Part shown: piece by piece, positions 9,262 through 17,593 of the stretch
How positions within the stretch are numbered: position 1 is the stretch's first letter
Layout of the letters: the number at the start of each line of letters is the position of its first letter
Assembly: GCF_016629525.1 (NCBI RefSeq)
Contig: NZ_AP024269.1
Span: forward strand, 1,674,001-1,738,000
DNA from: Kaistia sp. 32K
GTDB taxonomy: Bacteria; Pseudomonadota; Alphaproteobacteria; Rhizobiales; Kaistiaceae
DNA length: 64,000 nucleotides
Direction: 5' to 3'
The notes under the pieces: generated by a model
Told to the model about the DNA's origin: nothing
Database searches by the model: none
What the model saw: only the letters and a program-made list of their open reading frames with translations
Program-made: the position numbers and the translations under genes

Positions 9262-9402
9262 TTGAGAACGCCGCCCTCATCATGCTGAGGAGGCCGCAGG
9301 GCCGTCTCGAAGCACGCAGAGAGGTCGTGCCATCGAAAGTTTTCCCGAGACCGTGCGTCCTTCGAGGCCCGAGCTGTGCTCGGGCACCTCAGGATGGTGG
9401 AA
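9262..9402. repeat. Intergenic repeat of alphaproteobacterial type in the alr-dnaB gap
   Basis: The 353-base gap 9152-9504 holds no gene. Its centre reads ...catgctgaggaggccgc..., a form well known to me from many alphaproteobacterial intergenic regions, running to ...cacctcaggatgg. It contains a perfect hairpin CCCGAGC-tgt-GCTCGGG (9368-9374 / 9378-9384), and the two outer motifs (catgctgagg and cctcaggatg) are roughly inverted relative to each other. Only one copy occurs in this window, so the repeat call rests on recognition rather than on an internal alignment. Confidence 0.5.
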
Positions 9403-9504
9403 ACCGAGCGCTGCATGACGGCTGGGGAGGAACGCGCGACGGCCTCCTCAAGGCGAGAGGTGAAGAACCGCGCCTGTGCTTCAAGGCAGCCTATGCGTAA
9501 GCCG

Positions 9505-10992
9505 CTACTCGAACGATTCGGGCAGGTGGTCGCGCCTGGCCAGATTGGAGAAGCGGGTGATCTCCGCCTCGAACTGCAGCGGCACGGTGCCGGTCGGGCC
9601 GTGGCGCTGCTTGCCGATGATCACTTCGGCGACGCCGGCGACCTGCTCCATCTCCGCCTGCCACTTGAAGAACTCTTCGGTGCCTTCCTTCGGCATCTTG
9701 CCCTTCAGGTAATATTCGTCGCGATAGACGAACATCACCACGTCGGCGTCCTGCTCGATCGAGCCCGATTCACGCAGATCCGCCAGCTGCGGCCGCTTGT
9801 CCTCGCGCGCCTCGACCTGACGCGAGAGCTGCGACAGCGCGATGACCGGGACGGCGAGTTCCTTGGCGAGCGCCTTCAGGCCGGTGGTGATTTCGGTGAT
9901 TTCCTGCACGCGGTTGGCCTGGCCCTTGCCGGAGCCCTGCAGCAGCTGGAGGTAGTCGATGATCAGGAGGTCGAGGCCACGCTGGCGTTTCAGACGGCGG
10001 GCGCGGGCCGTCAGCTGCGCGATCGAGATACCACCAGATTGGTCGATGAAGAGCGGAATCCGCGCCATTTCGCGCGAGGCTTCGACGACCTTGGCGAACT
10101 GGCGCTCGTCGAGCGAACCGCGGCGGATATGCGAGGACGAGACGCCGGATTGCTCGGCGACGATACGCGTCGCCAGCTGTTCGGCCGACATTTCGAGCGA
10201 GAAGAAGCCGACGATGCCGCCATTGACCGACTTGGTCGACCCGTCGGGCTGAACTTCGCCGCGATAGGCCTTGGCGATGTTGAAGGCGATGTTGGTGACG
10301 AGCGACGTCTTGCCCATGGCGGGACGGCCGGCGAGCACGATCAAGTCGGACGGTTGCAAGCCGCCCATCTGGCGGTCGAGGTCGTCGAGGCCGGTCGAGA
10401 TGCCGGAGAGATGGCCGTCGCGCTGGTAGGCGGCGCTGGCCATGTCGATCGCCGCCTTGAGCGCGTCCTCGAAGGACTGGAAGCCGCCTTCGTTGCGGCC
10501 GGTTTCGGCCAGCGCGAACAGGCGGCGCTCGGCGTCCTCGATCTGCGCCTTGGGCGGCATGTCGATCGGCGCGTCGAAGGCGATGTTGACGACGTCCTCG
10601 CCGATGCCGATCAGCGAACGGCGGAGCGCCAGATCGTAGATCGAGCGGCCATAGTCCTCGGCGTTGATGATGGTCGTCGCCTCGGCGGCGAGGCGGGCGA
10701 GATACTGCGCCGGATTGAGCTCGCCGATGGCGAGGTCCGCCGGCAGGAAATTCTTCAGCGTGACCGGATTGGCGATCTTGTTCTGACGGATGATCTGCGC
10801 GATGAGCTCGTAGATCTGCTTGTGCACCGGCTCGAAGAAGTGGCCGGGGTCCAGAAAGTCCGAGACGCGGTAGAACGCCTCGTTGTTGACGAGAACGGCG
10901 CCCAGAAGCGCCTGCTCGGCCTCGATGTTGTGCGGCGGCTGCCGGTAAAACTCGGCAGGCTGCGGCTGCGCGGCTCGTGCTGGAACGTTCAT
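9505..10992 (-). CDS. dnaB: Replicative DNA helicase DnaB
   Basis: Hexameric 5'-3' helicase of the replisome. The N-terminal DnaB domain (NIEAEQALLGAVLVNNEAF onward, needed for DnaG interaction) is followed by the RecA-fold domain with Walker A GRPAMGKTS near residue 222, Walker B LLIIDYLQLL, and the DnaB arginine/serine region LSQLSRQVEAREDKRP. At 495 residues it is of normal length and has no intein. The ATG at 10992 is preferred over a TTG two codons upstream. It lies upstream of alr in the leftward block, separated by a repeat-filled gap, and downstream of the ribosomal protein genes with cfa between. Confidence 0.97.
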   Translation of the reverse strand: MNVPARAAQPQPAEFYRQPPHNIEAEQALLGAVLVNNEAFYRVSDFLDPGHFFEPVHKQIYELIAQIIRQNKIANPVTLKNFLPADLAIGELNPAQYLARLAAEATTIINAEDYGRSIYDLALRRSLIGIGEDVVNIAFDAPIDMPPKAQIEDAERRLFALAETGRNEGGFQSFEDALKAAIDMASAAYQRDGHLSGISTGLDDLDRQMGGLQPSDLIVLAGRPAMGKTSLVTNIAFNIAKAYRGEVQPDGSTKSVNGGIVGFFSLEMSAEQLATRIVAEQSGVSSSHIRRGSLDERQFAKVVEASREMARIPLFIDQSGGISIAQLTARARRLKRQRGLDLLIIDYLQLLQGSGKGQANRVQEITEITTGLKALAKELAVPVIALSQLSRQVEAREDKRPQLADLRESGSIEQDADVVMFVYRDEYYLKGKMPKEGTEEFFKWQAEMEQVAGVAEVIIGKQRHGPTGTVPLQFEAEITRFSNLARRDHLPESFE

Positions 10993-11209
10993 GGTCAACT
11001 TGCTCTCAATCCCCTGAACCTTAGTTAGGCGCAGGTATGGCCGATCTCCTAGCGTTTGCTGGTTTGTGCCCGTTATCCAGAGGCCCGGACCGAGGATCCC
11101 CGGCGATTCGCACTTCCTGCTTGCACGACGCGATTCATGGACGATCCGGCCACGGTAGTGGCCGATTCGCCCATGAAGATGACGTCCGTATGTCTGGACT
11201 GCGAAAAGA

Positions 11210-12472
11210 TTATCCGCCGCCGGCCAGCTTCAGCGAAGGCCGCGTGCCGGCCTTGTCGCGGATCCGGAGGGCTTCTTCCGCCTGCCAGATGTAGTCCCGC
11301 GTCAGCGGCAGCGCGTTCTGGTCGCGGACGATCTGGATCTGGAAGATCATCATGTCCTGGTAGCGGAACGCGGTTTCGGAAGCGGCGAGGTAGAACTCCC
11401 ACATCCGGCAGAACGCCTCGTCATAGAGCGCCACCGCTTCATCGCGGCGGGCCATGAAGCGTTCGCGCCAGGCCTTGAGCGTCTCGGCATAGTGCAACCG
11501 CAGGATCTCGACGTCCGTGACCTTGAGGCCCGCCTTCTCGATGGCCGGAAACACTTCCGAGAGGGCAGGGATGTAGCCACCCGGGAAGATGTATTTCTGG
11601 ATCCAGGAGTTGGTCTCGCCGGGTTCGTCGAAGCGTCCGATGGCGTGCAGCACCATGACGCCGTCCTCGGTCAAAAGTTGGCGCGCCTTGTCGAAATATT
11701 CGCGAAAATGCCCGACGCCGACATGCTCGAACATGCCGACCGAGATGATGCGGTCGAACTGGCTCTTCAGCCCGCGATAGTCCTGCAGCAGGAACTTGGC
11801 GCGATCGGCCATGTTGAGCGCGGTGGCGCGCGCGTTGGAGACCTTGTGCTGCTCTTCCGAGAGCGTCACGCCGGTGACGTCGACATCCGCGTGGGTGGCG
11901 AGGTAGAGGCCGAGGCCGCCCCAGCCGGAGCCGATGTCGAGCACCCGCTGGCCCGGCGCGAGCGCGAGCTTCGCGGCGAGATGGCGCTTCTTGGCGAGCT
12001 GCGCTTCCTCGAGGCTGGTATCCGGCGTCTCGAAATAGGCGCAGGAATATTGCTGGTCGCTGTCGAGGAATAGCGAATAGAGCCGCCCGTCGAGATCATA
12101 GTGATGGGCGACGTTCTGGCGCGAGCGGAACGGCGTGTTCCACTGGCGGAAGCGGCGGGTCAGGACGCGGAGGCGGTAGAGCGCCCGCATCCACCACGAC
12201 CGGCCGCCGCTGCCGGTGTTCTGCAATACGACTTCGAGGAAGTCGTAGATCGAGCCGCGCTCGACGACGAATCCCCCGTCCATGAAGGTCTCGCCGAGTT
12301 TCAGCTCAGGGTTGGTCATCACCGCCCGTTCCGCGGCGGCGGTGGTGAACCGGACGCGGACTGGAATTCCGCTGCCGTCGCCGAAACTGTGAAGCCTTCC
12401 TTTGGCGTCGATAACTTCGAGCGATCCATGCTTCAGGACGCCCGACAAGTAGTTGATGAGCAACCGGTTCAT
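11210..12472 (-). CDS. cfa: Cyclopropane-fatty-acyl-phospholipid synthase
   Basis: SAM-dependent enzyme that converts cis-unsaturated acyl chains of membrane phospholipids to cyclopropane chains, typically on entry into stationary phase or acid stress. The SAM-binding motif VLDIGSGWGGLG is at about 173-184 and the family signature around FDRIISVGMFEHVG follows; the N-terminal ~120 residues form the helical lipid-interaction domain. 420 residues, near the usual 380-430. A strong AGGAGG lies upstream of the ATG. Placed between dnaB and rplI, where close relatives usually have nothing, so it is probably an insertion with its own promoter. Paralogues with other SAM-methyl activities cannot be excluded. 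Confidence 0.93.
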   Translation of the reverse strand: MNRLLINYLSGVLKHGSLEVIDAKGRLHSFGDGSGIPVRVRFTTAAAERAVMTNPELKLGETFMDGGFVVERGSIYDFLEVVLQNTGSGGRSWWMRALYRLRVLTRRFRQWNTPFRSRQNVAHHYDLDGRLYSLFLDSDQQYSCAYFETPDTSLEEAQLAKKRHLAAKLALAPGQRVLDIGSGWGGLGLYLATHADVDVTGVTLSEEQHKVSNARATALNMADRAKFLLQDYRGLKSQFDRIISVGMFEHVGVGHFREYFDKARQLLTEDGVMVLHAIGRFDEPGETNSWIQKYIFPGGYIPALSEVFPAIEKAGLKVTDVEILRLHYAETLKAWRERFMARRDEAVALYDEAFCRMWEFYLAASETAFRYQDMMIFQIQIVRDQNALPLTRDYIWQAEEALRIRDKAGTRPSLKLAGGG

Positions 12473-12626
12473 CGTGATCCGCTGCCCCCTCCTGAATGGC
12501 TTGGTTTACCAAGGCAGGTTGCGACATGGCGGTCGGTGACGTCCGGCCGTCTACTGAATGGTAACTCCGATTCCGTCGCGTTATCAACCCGGTAAGCAGG
12601 GATATGACGACGTAGCGACACCCAAG

Positions 12627-12657
12627 AAAAAAGGGCGCCGCGATTGCCGCGGCGCCC
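12627..12657 (-). terminator. Rho-independent terminator downstream of rplI
   Basis: On the minus strand a perfect 10-bp G+C stem (12648-12657 with 12633-12642, five-base loop) is followed by a run of six T (complement of 12627-12632). It lies about 40 bases past the rplI stop and probably ends the rpsF-rpsR-DUF2232-rplI transcript. Confidence 0.85.
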
Positions 12658-12695
12658 CTCGAAAATAAGGCTCCCTTGCGGAAGCTGGAGACCGA

Positions 12696-13256
12696 TTAGA
12701 TCTCTTCGTCGTCGACGCCGGCGAAGCCTTCGCCTTCCGGCAGCGGCTCGAGCTCGAAGTCGTCCTGGACGGCCGACAGGTCTTCGCCCTGCGACTGGCG
12801 GGCAGCCTCGTCAACCGAGCGCGCGACGTTGATCGTCACGGTGGCTTCGACTTCCGGATGCAGCGCGATCACGACGTCATGCAGGCCGATCGTCTTGATC
12901 GGAACTTCGAGCACGACCTGGCTGCGGCCGACCGAGAAGCCGTTCTCGCTGACCAGCTCGGCGACGTCGCGGCTCGAGACCGAACCGTAGAGCTGACCGG
13001 TCTCGCCGGCCTGGCGGACGACGATGAAGGACTGGCCGTTGAGCGCCTCGGCGACGGTGTCGGCATCCTTCTTGCGCTCGAGGTTGCGGGCCTCGAGGTG
13101 AACCTTCTCGGCCTCGAAGCGCTTCTTGTTGGCTTCGTTGGCGCGGAGCGCCTTGCCCTGCGGCAGCAGGAAGTTACGGGCGTAGCCGTCCTTGACGTGA
13201 ACGATCTCGCCCATCTGGCCGAGCTTGGCGACGCGTTCGAGCAGAATGACGTCCAT
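12696..13256 (-). CDS. rplI: 50S ribosomal protein L9
   Basis: Elongated two-domain protein at the base of the L1 stalk. The N-terminal domain [19 protein letters not shown] with the rich basic connecting helix ([17 protein letters not shown]) and the C-terminal domain are clear. At 186 residues it is about 35 longer than the usual ~150: an acidic C-terminal tail (about 150-186, ending GVDDEEI) follows the conserved fold, as seen in several alphaproteobacteria. AAGGAG lies upstream of the ATG. Last gene of the rpsF-rpsR-DUF2232-rplI operon and followed by a strong terminator. Confidence 0.97.
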   Translation of the reverse strand: MDVILLERVAKLGQMGEIVHVKDGYARNFLLPQGKALRANEANKKRFEAEKVHLEARNLERKKDADTVAEALNGQSFIVVRQAGETGQLYGSVSSRDVAELVSENGFSVGRSQVVLEVPIKTIGLHDVVIALHPEVEATVTINVARSVDEAARQSQGEDLSAVQDDFELEPLPEGEGFAGVDDEEI

Positions 13257-13295
13257 GAGAGTGACTCCTTCGAAGTTTGAATCAGGAATGTTGAC

Positions 13296-14243
13296 TTACG
13301 AGATGCCGGTCCGCGCCGCGAAGCGGCGGGCCCGGAATTGAAGCGCCGTGTCGACCAGTCCGACCACGGCCATGATGCCGAGCGGCAGCAGGAAGACGAA
13401 GCTGACGGCATAGACGAGGAAGAGCAGCAGCGGCCGCGCTGCCTTGCCGAGCAGCATGGCGTGCAGCAGGCCGAAGCCGGTCAGGGCGAAGGCGAAGCCG
13501 ATCGCGCCGGCGACGGCCGCGGCGATCTGGCCGGGGACGCCCGGGATCATGCTGGCGACGAAGGCGGCGCCGAACAGGAACGCGGCCTGCTGCGGCAGCA
13601 CGACGGTCCAGAGCGGCGTCCATTCGCGCTGCAGCAGCCCCGACATGCGGGCAATCCGGGCGCCGAGCCAGGTCGAGAGCACGAGGATGCCGAGCGTCAG
13701 GCTGGCCGAGGTGAACGGCATCAGCGCGATGTTGAAGCGGATCAGCGGCTCGATCTCGGCGTCGGTCGGCGTCATGCCGTCGGAGGCCGATTCGGCCAGC
13801 CAGCCCTTGAGCACCGTCATGGTCTGGCTGATCAGCGCCTCGGGGTCATAGCTGAGCACGATGCCGGAGACGACGACGGCGACCGCGACGACGATCGCCG
13901 CGCGGAACAATACCGAATCGAGCGGAAACCACTGCCGGCCGTCGCCGGTCTCGTCGGGACGCGACAGGCCGATCAGATGGGCGACCCAGGCGACGGGCGC
14001 GGCGAACAGGATGAAATAGAGGCCGCCGGCGATCGGGCCGATGGTGAAGCCGATCAGCGCGGAGGCGAGCACCGCCGCGGCGGCGCCGGACATCGTGCCG
14101 AATCCGAGACCGGCGATGGCGATCGGCAGCGGCGACAGGATGAAGAGGGGGAAGGCGAGCGCGGTGCCGCTGATGAGGCCGGCGAACAGAAGCGCCGAGG
14201 CCATTCCGGCGCCGAGGCCGATCAGGATGTTCCGCATTGTCAT
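13296..14243 (-). CDS. DUF2232 multi-pass membrane protein
   Basis: About 315 residues with roughly eight hydrophobic segments, beginning TMRNILIGLGAGMASALLFAG. It matches the DUF2232 family (YybS-like), whose members are placed between rpsR and rplI in alphaproteobacteria and near rplI in Gram-positives; function unknown. The start at ATG 14243 (or ATG 14237) is chosen because the hydrophobic N terminus begins there; the 33 codons upstream are encoded by a tandem 27-base repeat and look noncoding. The stop is 39 bases before rplI, so it belongs to the ribosomal protein operon. Confidence 0.85.
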   Translation of the reverse strand: MTMRNILIGLGAGMASALLFAGLISGTALAFPLFILSPLPIAIAGLGFGTMSGAAAAVLASALIGFTIGPIAGGLYFILFAAPVAWVAHLIGLSRPDETGDGRQWFPLDSVLFRAAIVVAVAVVVSGIVLSYDPEALISQTMTVLKGWLAESASDGMTPTDAEIEPLIRFNIALMPFTSASLTLGILVLSTWLGARIARMSGLLQREWTPLWTVVLPQQAAFLFGAAFVASMIPGVPGQIAAAVAGAIGFAFALTGFGLLHAMLLGKAARPLLLFLVYAVSFVFLLPLGIMAVVGLVDTALQFRARRFAARTGIS

Positions 14244-14301
14244 ATCTCGCTGTCCCGCTTCGAGAGCGGTTAGAGGACGGTCAAAGACGCCGGCCCCAAC
14301 C

Positions 14302-14355
14302 AAGTCTTCGCCCAAAGGGCGATCGAAAAAGTCTTCGCCCAAAGGGCAATCGAAA
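14302..14355. repeat. Tandem 27-bp direct repeat between rpsR and the DUF2232 gene
   Basis: Two adjacent 27-base units at 14302-14328 and 14329-14355 differ at one position (core CTTCGCCCAAAGGGC, itself containing the palindrome GCCCAAAGGGC with a 3-base centre). The unit length is divisible by three. They lie in the 206-base leader between rpsR and the membrane protein gene, which otherwise shows nothing. Confidence 0.85.
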
Positions 14356-14449
14356 ATCTGGCCCCGGAGGGCGTGTCGGGCCGGCGAGGCGTCGGCCCGA
14401 CGAATTCAGCCGGTCGCGTATCGGGACCGAAGTCCCGGCGACCGAAGTC

Positions 14450-14713
14450 TTACTTGATCACGTAGGGGATCAGGCCGAGGAAGCGGGCGCGCTTGATCGC
14501 CTGGGCGAGCTCGCGCTGCTTCTTGGCCGAAACAGCCGTGATGCGGGACGGAACAATCTTGCCGCGCTCGGAGATGTAGCGCTGCAGGAGACGGATGTCC
14601 TTGTAGTCGATCTTCGGCGCATTCGGGCCCGAGAACGGGCAGGTCTTGCGACGACGGAAGAACGGGCGACGCTGGCCGCCGCTGGACGCGCTGGTGGTGC
14701 CGATCTCAGCCAT
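14450..14713 (-). CDS. rpsR: 30S ribosomal protein S18
   Basis: 87 residues, the usual size, with the basic S18 core ([20 protein letters not shown], then [20 protein letters not shown]). It binds S6 on the platform of the 30S subunit. An N-terminal [12 protein letters not shown] motif is present with a single cysteine, i.e. the zinc-independent type. The ATG shares an A with the TAA of rpsF (TAATG), so S6 and S18, which form a heterodimer, are translationally coupled. Confidence 0.97.
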   Translation of the reverse strand: MAEIGTTSASSGGQRRPFFRRRKTCPFSGPNAPKIDYKDIRLLQRYISERGKIVPSRITAVSAKKQRELAQAIKRARFLGLIPYVIK

Positions 14714-15174
14714 TATTCAGCCGCTCCTTCAGATTCTTCCGAGCGCGGACGACGCTCGCCACGGAAACCGCCGCCGGCGCCACCGCCGAAGCCGCCACGC
14801 GGACGGTCGCCACGATCGCCGAAGCGGCCGCCGCGATCACCGTCGTCACGGTCGCGCTTCTGCAGCATGGCCGACTGGCCTTCCTCATGCGCCTCGACCT
14901 TGAGGGTCAGGATGCGGAGGATGTCTTCGTTCATGCGCTGCTGACGCTCGAGCTCGGCCACGGCGGCTGCCGAGGCGTCGATGTTCATCAGCGTGTAGTG
15001 CGCCTTGCGATTCTTGCGAATGCGGAACGCAACGGACTTCAGGCCCCACTGCTCGATCTTGCCGACCGAACCGCCATTGGCCTCGATGAGGCCCTTGAAC
15101 TGCTCGGTCAGTGCTTCGACCTGCTGTGCGGACACGTCCTGTCGCGACAGAAATACGTGCTCATAAAGCGGCAT
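14713..15174 (-). CDS. rpsF: 30S ribosomal protein S6
   Basis: The ferredoxin-like S6 fold runs from [20 protein letters not shown] to about residue 100, followed by a long hydrophilic tail rich in Gly, Arg and Asp (about 105-153: [20 protein letters not shown] region). The start at 15174 is the conserved S6 start; the open frame continues far upstream into repeat sequence and is ignored there. The RG-rich tail is longer than in E. coli S6, whose tail is glutamylated. First gene of the ribosomal operon. Confidence 0.96.
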   Translation of the reverse strand: MPLYEHVFLSRQDVSAQQVEALTEQFKGLIEANGGSVGKIEQWGLKSVAFRIRKNRKAHYTLMNIDASAAAVAELERQQRMNEDILRILTLKVEAHEEGQSAMLQKRDRDDGDRGGRFGDRGDRPRGGFGGGAGGGFRGERRPRSEESEGAAE

Positions 15175-15424
15175 GATTGCCCTTCCTTTTCGTTTCCCGG
15201 CGCCAAGCCTCACCGAAGCCTTCGAGAAAGGCTGATCGGTACAACTTCGAGAGCGGAGACACGGGAAGACGGGATCTGCGATCCCTGCGGCTCTCGCCGC
15301 CTTCCGTTCAACCCCCGGCCGGGTGTCGTTACGACGGGCGGTGCATATACGGGAATGGCGGCGAAGGCAAGGTGCGAGCCGGATTTCTTGGTGCGCCGGC
15401 TGTGCGATCCCGCCCCAAGAAAGT

Positions 15425-15571
15425 CCCTCACCCAACCCTCTCCCGCGAGCGGGAGAGGGCCAGGACTGCGGCTTTTCATCGGCCTTATAGCGCGGCCAGG
15501 TTTAGAGCCGGCGTCAAGACCGGCGCCGGCGAACTCCCTCTCCCGCCTGCGGGAGAGGGTTGGGGTGAGGG
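15425..15571. repeat. Pair of inverted 'ccctctcccgc-gcgggagaggg' hairpin repeats
   Basis: The 410-base gap 15175-15584 has no gene. It carries two copies of a hairpin-forming repeat: one at 15425-15459 in the form ccctcaccc...ccctctcccg-loop-cgggagaggg, one at 15535-15571 in the opposite orientation (ccctctcccgc...ggttggggtgaggg). The two therefore bound a 147-base inverted-repeat unit. The same repeat occurs twice at 33258-33370. In Rhizobiales such repeats are widespread intergenic elements; the sequence suggests strong secondary structure but no U-run. Confidence 0.85.
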
Positions 15572-15584
15572 TCTTGTCGAACCC

Positions 15585-16451
15585 TCAGCCACCGATGCCG
15601 TTCAGCTCGGCAATCGCATCTTCCGGCAGGACGAGGTCGGCGACGGCGAGGTTTTCGCGAAGGTGCGCGACCGACGACGTGCCGGGAATCAAGAGGATGT
15701 TCGGCGAGCGCCGCAGCAGCCAGGCGAGCGCCACCTGCATCGGCGTCGCGCCAAGGCGGGCGGCGACCTGGGTCAGCGTCGAGGACTGCAGCGGGCTGAA
15801 GCCGCCGAGCGGGAAGAACGGCACATAGGGAATGTTCTGGCGGGCGAGGTCGTCGATCAGCGCGTCGTCGCCGCGATGCGCCAGATTGTAGTGGTTCTGC
15901 ACGCAGGCGATCTCGGTGATCCCGCGCCCTTCGGCGACCTGGGTCGCCGTGACGTTGCTGAGGCCGATATGGCGGATGAGCCCCTGCTGCTGCACCTCCG
16001 CCAGAACCGTCAGCATCGGCTCGATCGAGCCTTCCGCCGGCCCGTGGATGTCGAAGGAGATGCGCAGATTGACGACCTCGATCACGTCGAGACCGAGATT
16101 GCGGAGATTGTCGTGCACGGCCTCGCGCAAGTCGTCCGGGGCGAGGGCGGGGAGCCAGGACCCGTCCGCGCCGCGCCGGGCGCCGAACTTGGTGACGAGG
16201 ACCAGATTGTCCGGATAGGGATGGAGCGCCTCGCGGATCAGCAGATTGGTGACGTGCGGGCCGTAGTAGTCGCAGGTGTCGATGTGGTTGACGCCTTGCG
16301 CGATCGCCTCGTGCAGCACGGCGATGGCCGCGTCATGGTCGCGGGGCGGGCCGAACACGCCGGGGCCGGCCAGTTGCATGGCGCCATAGCCGAGGCGGTT
16401 CACGGTGCGGTCGCCGAGCTTGTAGGTGCCGGCGCGATCGATCGAGGACAT
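15585..16451 (-). CDS. Aldo/keto reductase
   Basis: NADPH-dependent oxidoreductase of the AKR superfamily, (beta/alpha)8 barrel, 288 residues. Seen: the N-terminal NRLGYGAMQLAG strand, catalytic Asp-Tyr region HIDTCDYYGPHVTN, the catalytic Lys in VLVTKFGAR, IGLSNVTATQV, and the C-terminal cofactor motif LLIPGTSSVAHLREN. Substrate cannot be inferred. AAGGAG precedes the ATG. It is divergent from a LysR-type regulator gene starting 97 bases away, the classic layout in which the regulator controls the neighbour. Confidence 0.92.
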   Translation of the reverse strand: MSSIDRAGTYKLGDRTVNRLGYGAMQLAGPGVFGPPRDHDAAIAVLHEAIAQGVNHIDTCDYYGPHVTNLLIREALHPYPDNLVLVTKFGARRGADGSWLPALAPDDLREAVHDNLRNLGLDVIEVVNLRISFDIHGPAEGSIEPMLTVLAEVQQQGLIRHIGLSNVTATQVAEGRGITEIACVQNHYNLAHRGDDALIDDLARQNIPYVPFFPLGGFSPLQSSTLTQVAARLGATPMQVALAWLLRRSPNILLIPGTSSVAHLRENLAVADLVLPEDAIAELNGIGG

Positions 16452-16547
16452 GAGCTCTCTCCTTCAAGGGGGCGACGCAGAGATAGAGAGTGCCGGCGCT
16501 CGGGATAATCCGGTACAATTGGCACGGGCTGTGCGGGAATTCGAACA

Positions 16548-17447
16548 ATGACGGTGGATCTGAGCGACCTGAATGCCTTCGCGGCGGTGGCGCGGGCGAA
16601 GGGGTTTCGCGAGGGCGCGCGGGCAAGCGGCAGCAGCGCCTCGTCGCTGAGCCAGGCGGTGCGCCGGCTGGAGGCGGAGCTCGGCGTCCGGTTGCTCAAC
16701 CGCACGACCCGCAGCGTGGTGCTGACCGAGGCGGGCAGGGGGCTGATGGAACGGCTCGCGCCGGCGCTGGCCGAGGTCGAGGCGGCGCTCGACATCGTCA
16801 ACGGGTTTCGCGACCGGCCGGCCGGCGTGCTGCGCCTCAACGTGCCGATCAGCGCGATCCGCCTCGTGCTCGGCCGCATCGTGCCGCCTTTCCTCGCCGC
16901 CTATCCGGAGATCCGCCTGGACGTGACGGCCGAGGACAGTTTCGTCGACGTGCTCGCCGCCGGTTGCGACGCCGGCATCCGCTATGACGAGCGGCTGGAG
17001 CAGGACATGATCGCGGTGCCGATCGGACCGCGCGTGCAGCGTTTCGCCACCGTCGCCGCGCCCGCCTATCTCGCCCGCCACGGCCGGCCGGAGCATCCGC
17101 GCGACCTGCTCGGCCATGCCTGCATCCGCAGCCGCTTTCCCAGCGGCTCGATGCCGGCCTGGGAATTCGAGCGCGACGGCGAGATCGTCCGGGTCGACCC
17201 GACCGGGCCGCTGATCGTCCAGGCGGGCGCCGCCGGCGACCTCGCGGTCGATGCCGCGATCGCCGGCACCGGCATACTGCATCTCTTCGAGGACTGGCTG
17301 CGGCCGCAGCTCGACAGCGGCGCGCTGGTGCCGCTGCTGGAACCCTGGTGGCAGACCTTCTCCGGACCGTTCCTCTATTATCCCGGACGCCGCCTCGTGC
17401 CCGCGCCGCTCAGGGCCTTCGTCGATTTCATCCGCGCGTCGGCGTAG
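16548..17447 (+). CDS. LysR family transcriptional regulator
   Basis: 299 residues with an N-terminal winged helix-turn-helix (LNAFAAVARAKGFREGARAS to the RRLEAELGVRLLNRTTRSV recognition segment) and a periplasmic-binding-like effector domain of the type seen in the CrgA/DsdC-like subgroup (GVLRLNVPISAIRLVLGRIV). It probably controls the divergent aldo/keto reductase gene; LysR proteins bind T-N11-A sites in the shared 96-base intergenic region, where I see only a weak GTGCC/GGCAC dyad (16490-16494 and 16521-16525). Effector unknown. Confidence 0.92.
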   Translation: MTVDLSDLNAFAAVARAKGFREGARASGSSASSLSQAVRRLEAELGVRLLNRTTRSVVLTEAGRGLMERLAPALAEVEAALDIVNGFRDRPAGVLRLNVPISAIRLVLGRIVPPFLAAYPEIRLDVTAEDSFVDVLAAGCDAGIRYDERLEQDMIAVPIGPRVQRFATVAAPAYLARHGRPEHPRDLLGHACIRSRFPSGSMPAWEFERDGEIVRVDPTGPLIVQAGAAGDLAVDAAIAGTGILHLFEDWLRPQLDSGALVPLLEPWWQTFSGPFLYYPGRRLVPAPLRAFVDFIRASA

Positions 17448-17500
17448 CCGCCCCGGCATCGGCGTCCCGGCGATCCACGACCCCTTTCCACACCGCTCCG

Positions 17501-17531
17501 GTTTCATCGGCAGGTTTCATATGGGTGTCAT
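17501..17531 (+). promoter_or_regulatory. Putative PHO box (PhoB-binding direct repeats) upstream of alkaline phosphatase
   Basis: GTTTCAT at 17514-17520 and GTGTCAT at 17525-17531 are separated by four bases, the 7+4+7 spacing of a PHO box (consensus CTGTCAT-N4-CTGTCAT). A third half-site GTTTCAT lies at 17501-17507, 13 bases upstream of the second. The array is 62 bases before the start codon of a phosphatase gene, the target class expected for PhoB. A weak -10-like CTTAAG lies near 17540. Inference from motif and context only. Confidence 0.6.
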
Positions 17532-17593
17532 GCGCAACTCTTAAGGCCCGGACGTTGGCCGCTGCGCGGTCCCCCATCTTAAAGAGGCTCCCG

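Noticed and set aside
16480..16547. LysR operator between the divergent AKR and LysR genes
   Set aside because: Only a weak GTGCC/GGCAC dyad with a 26-base gap; not clearly a T-N11-A site, so left as a remark.
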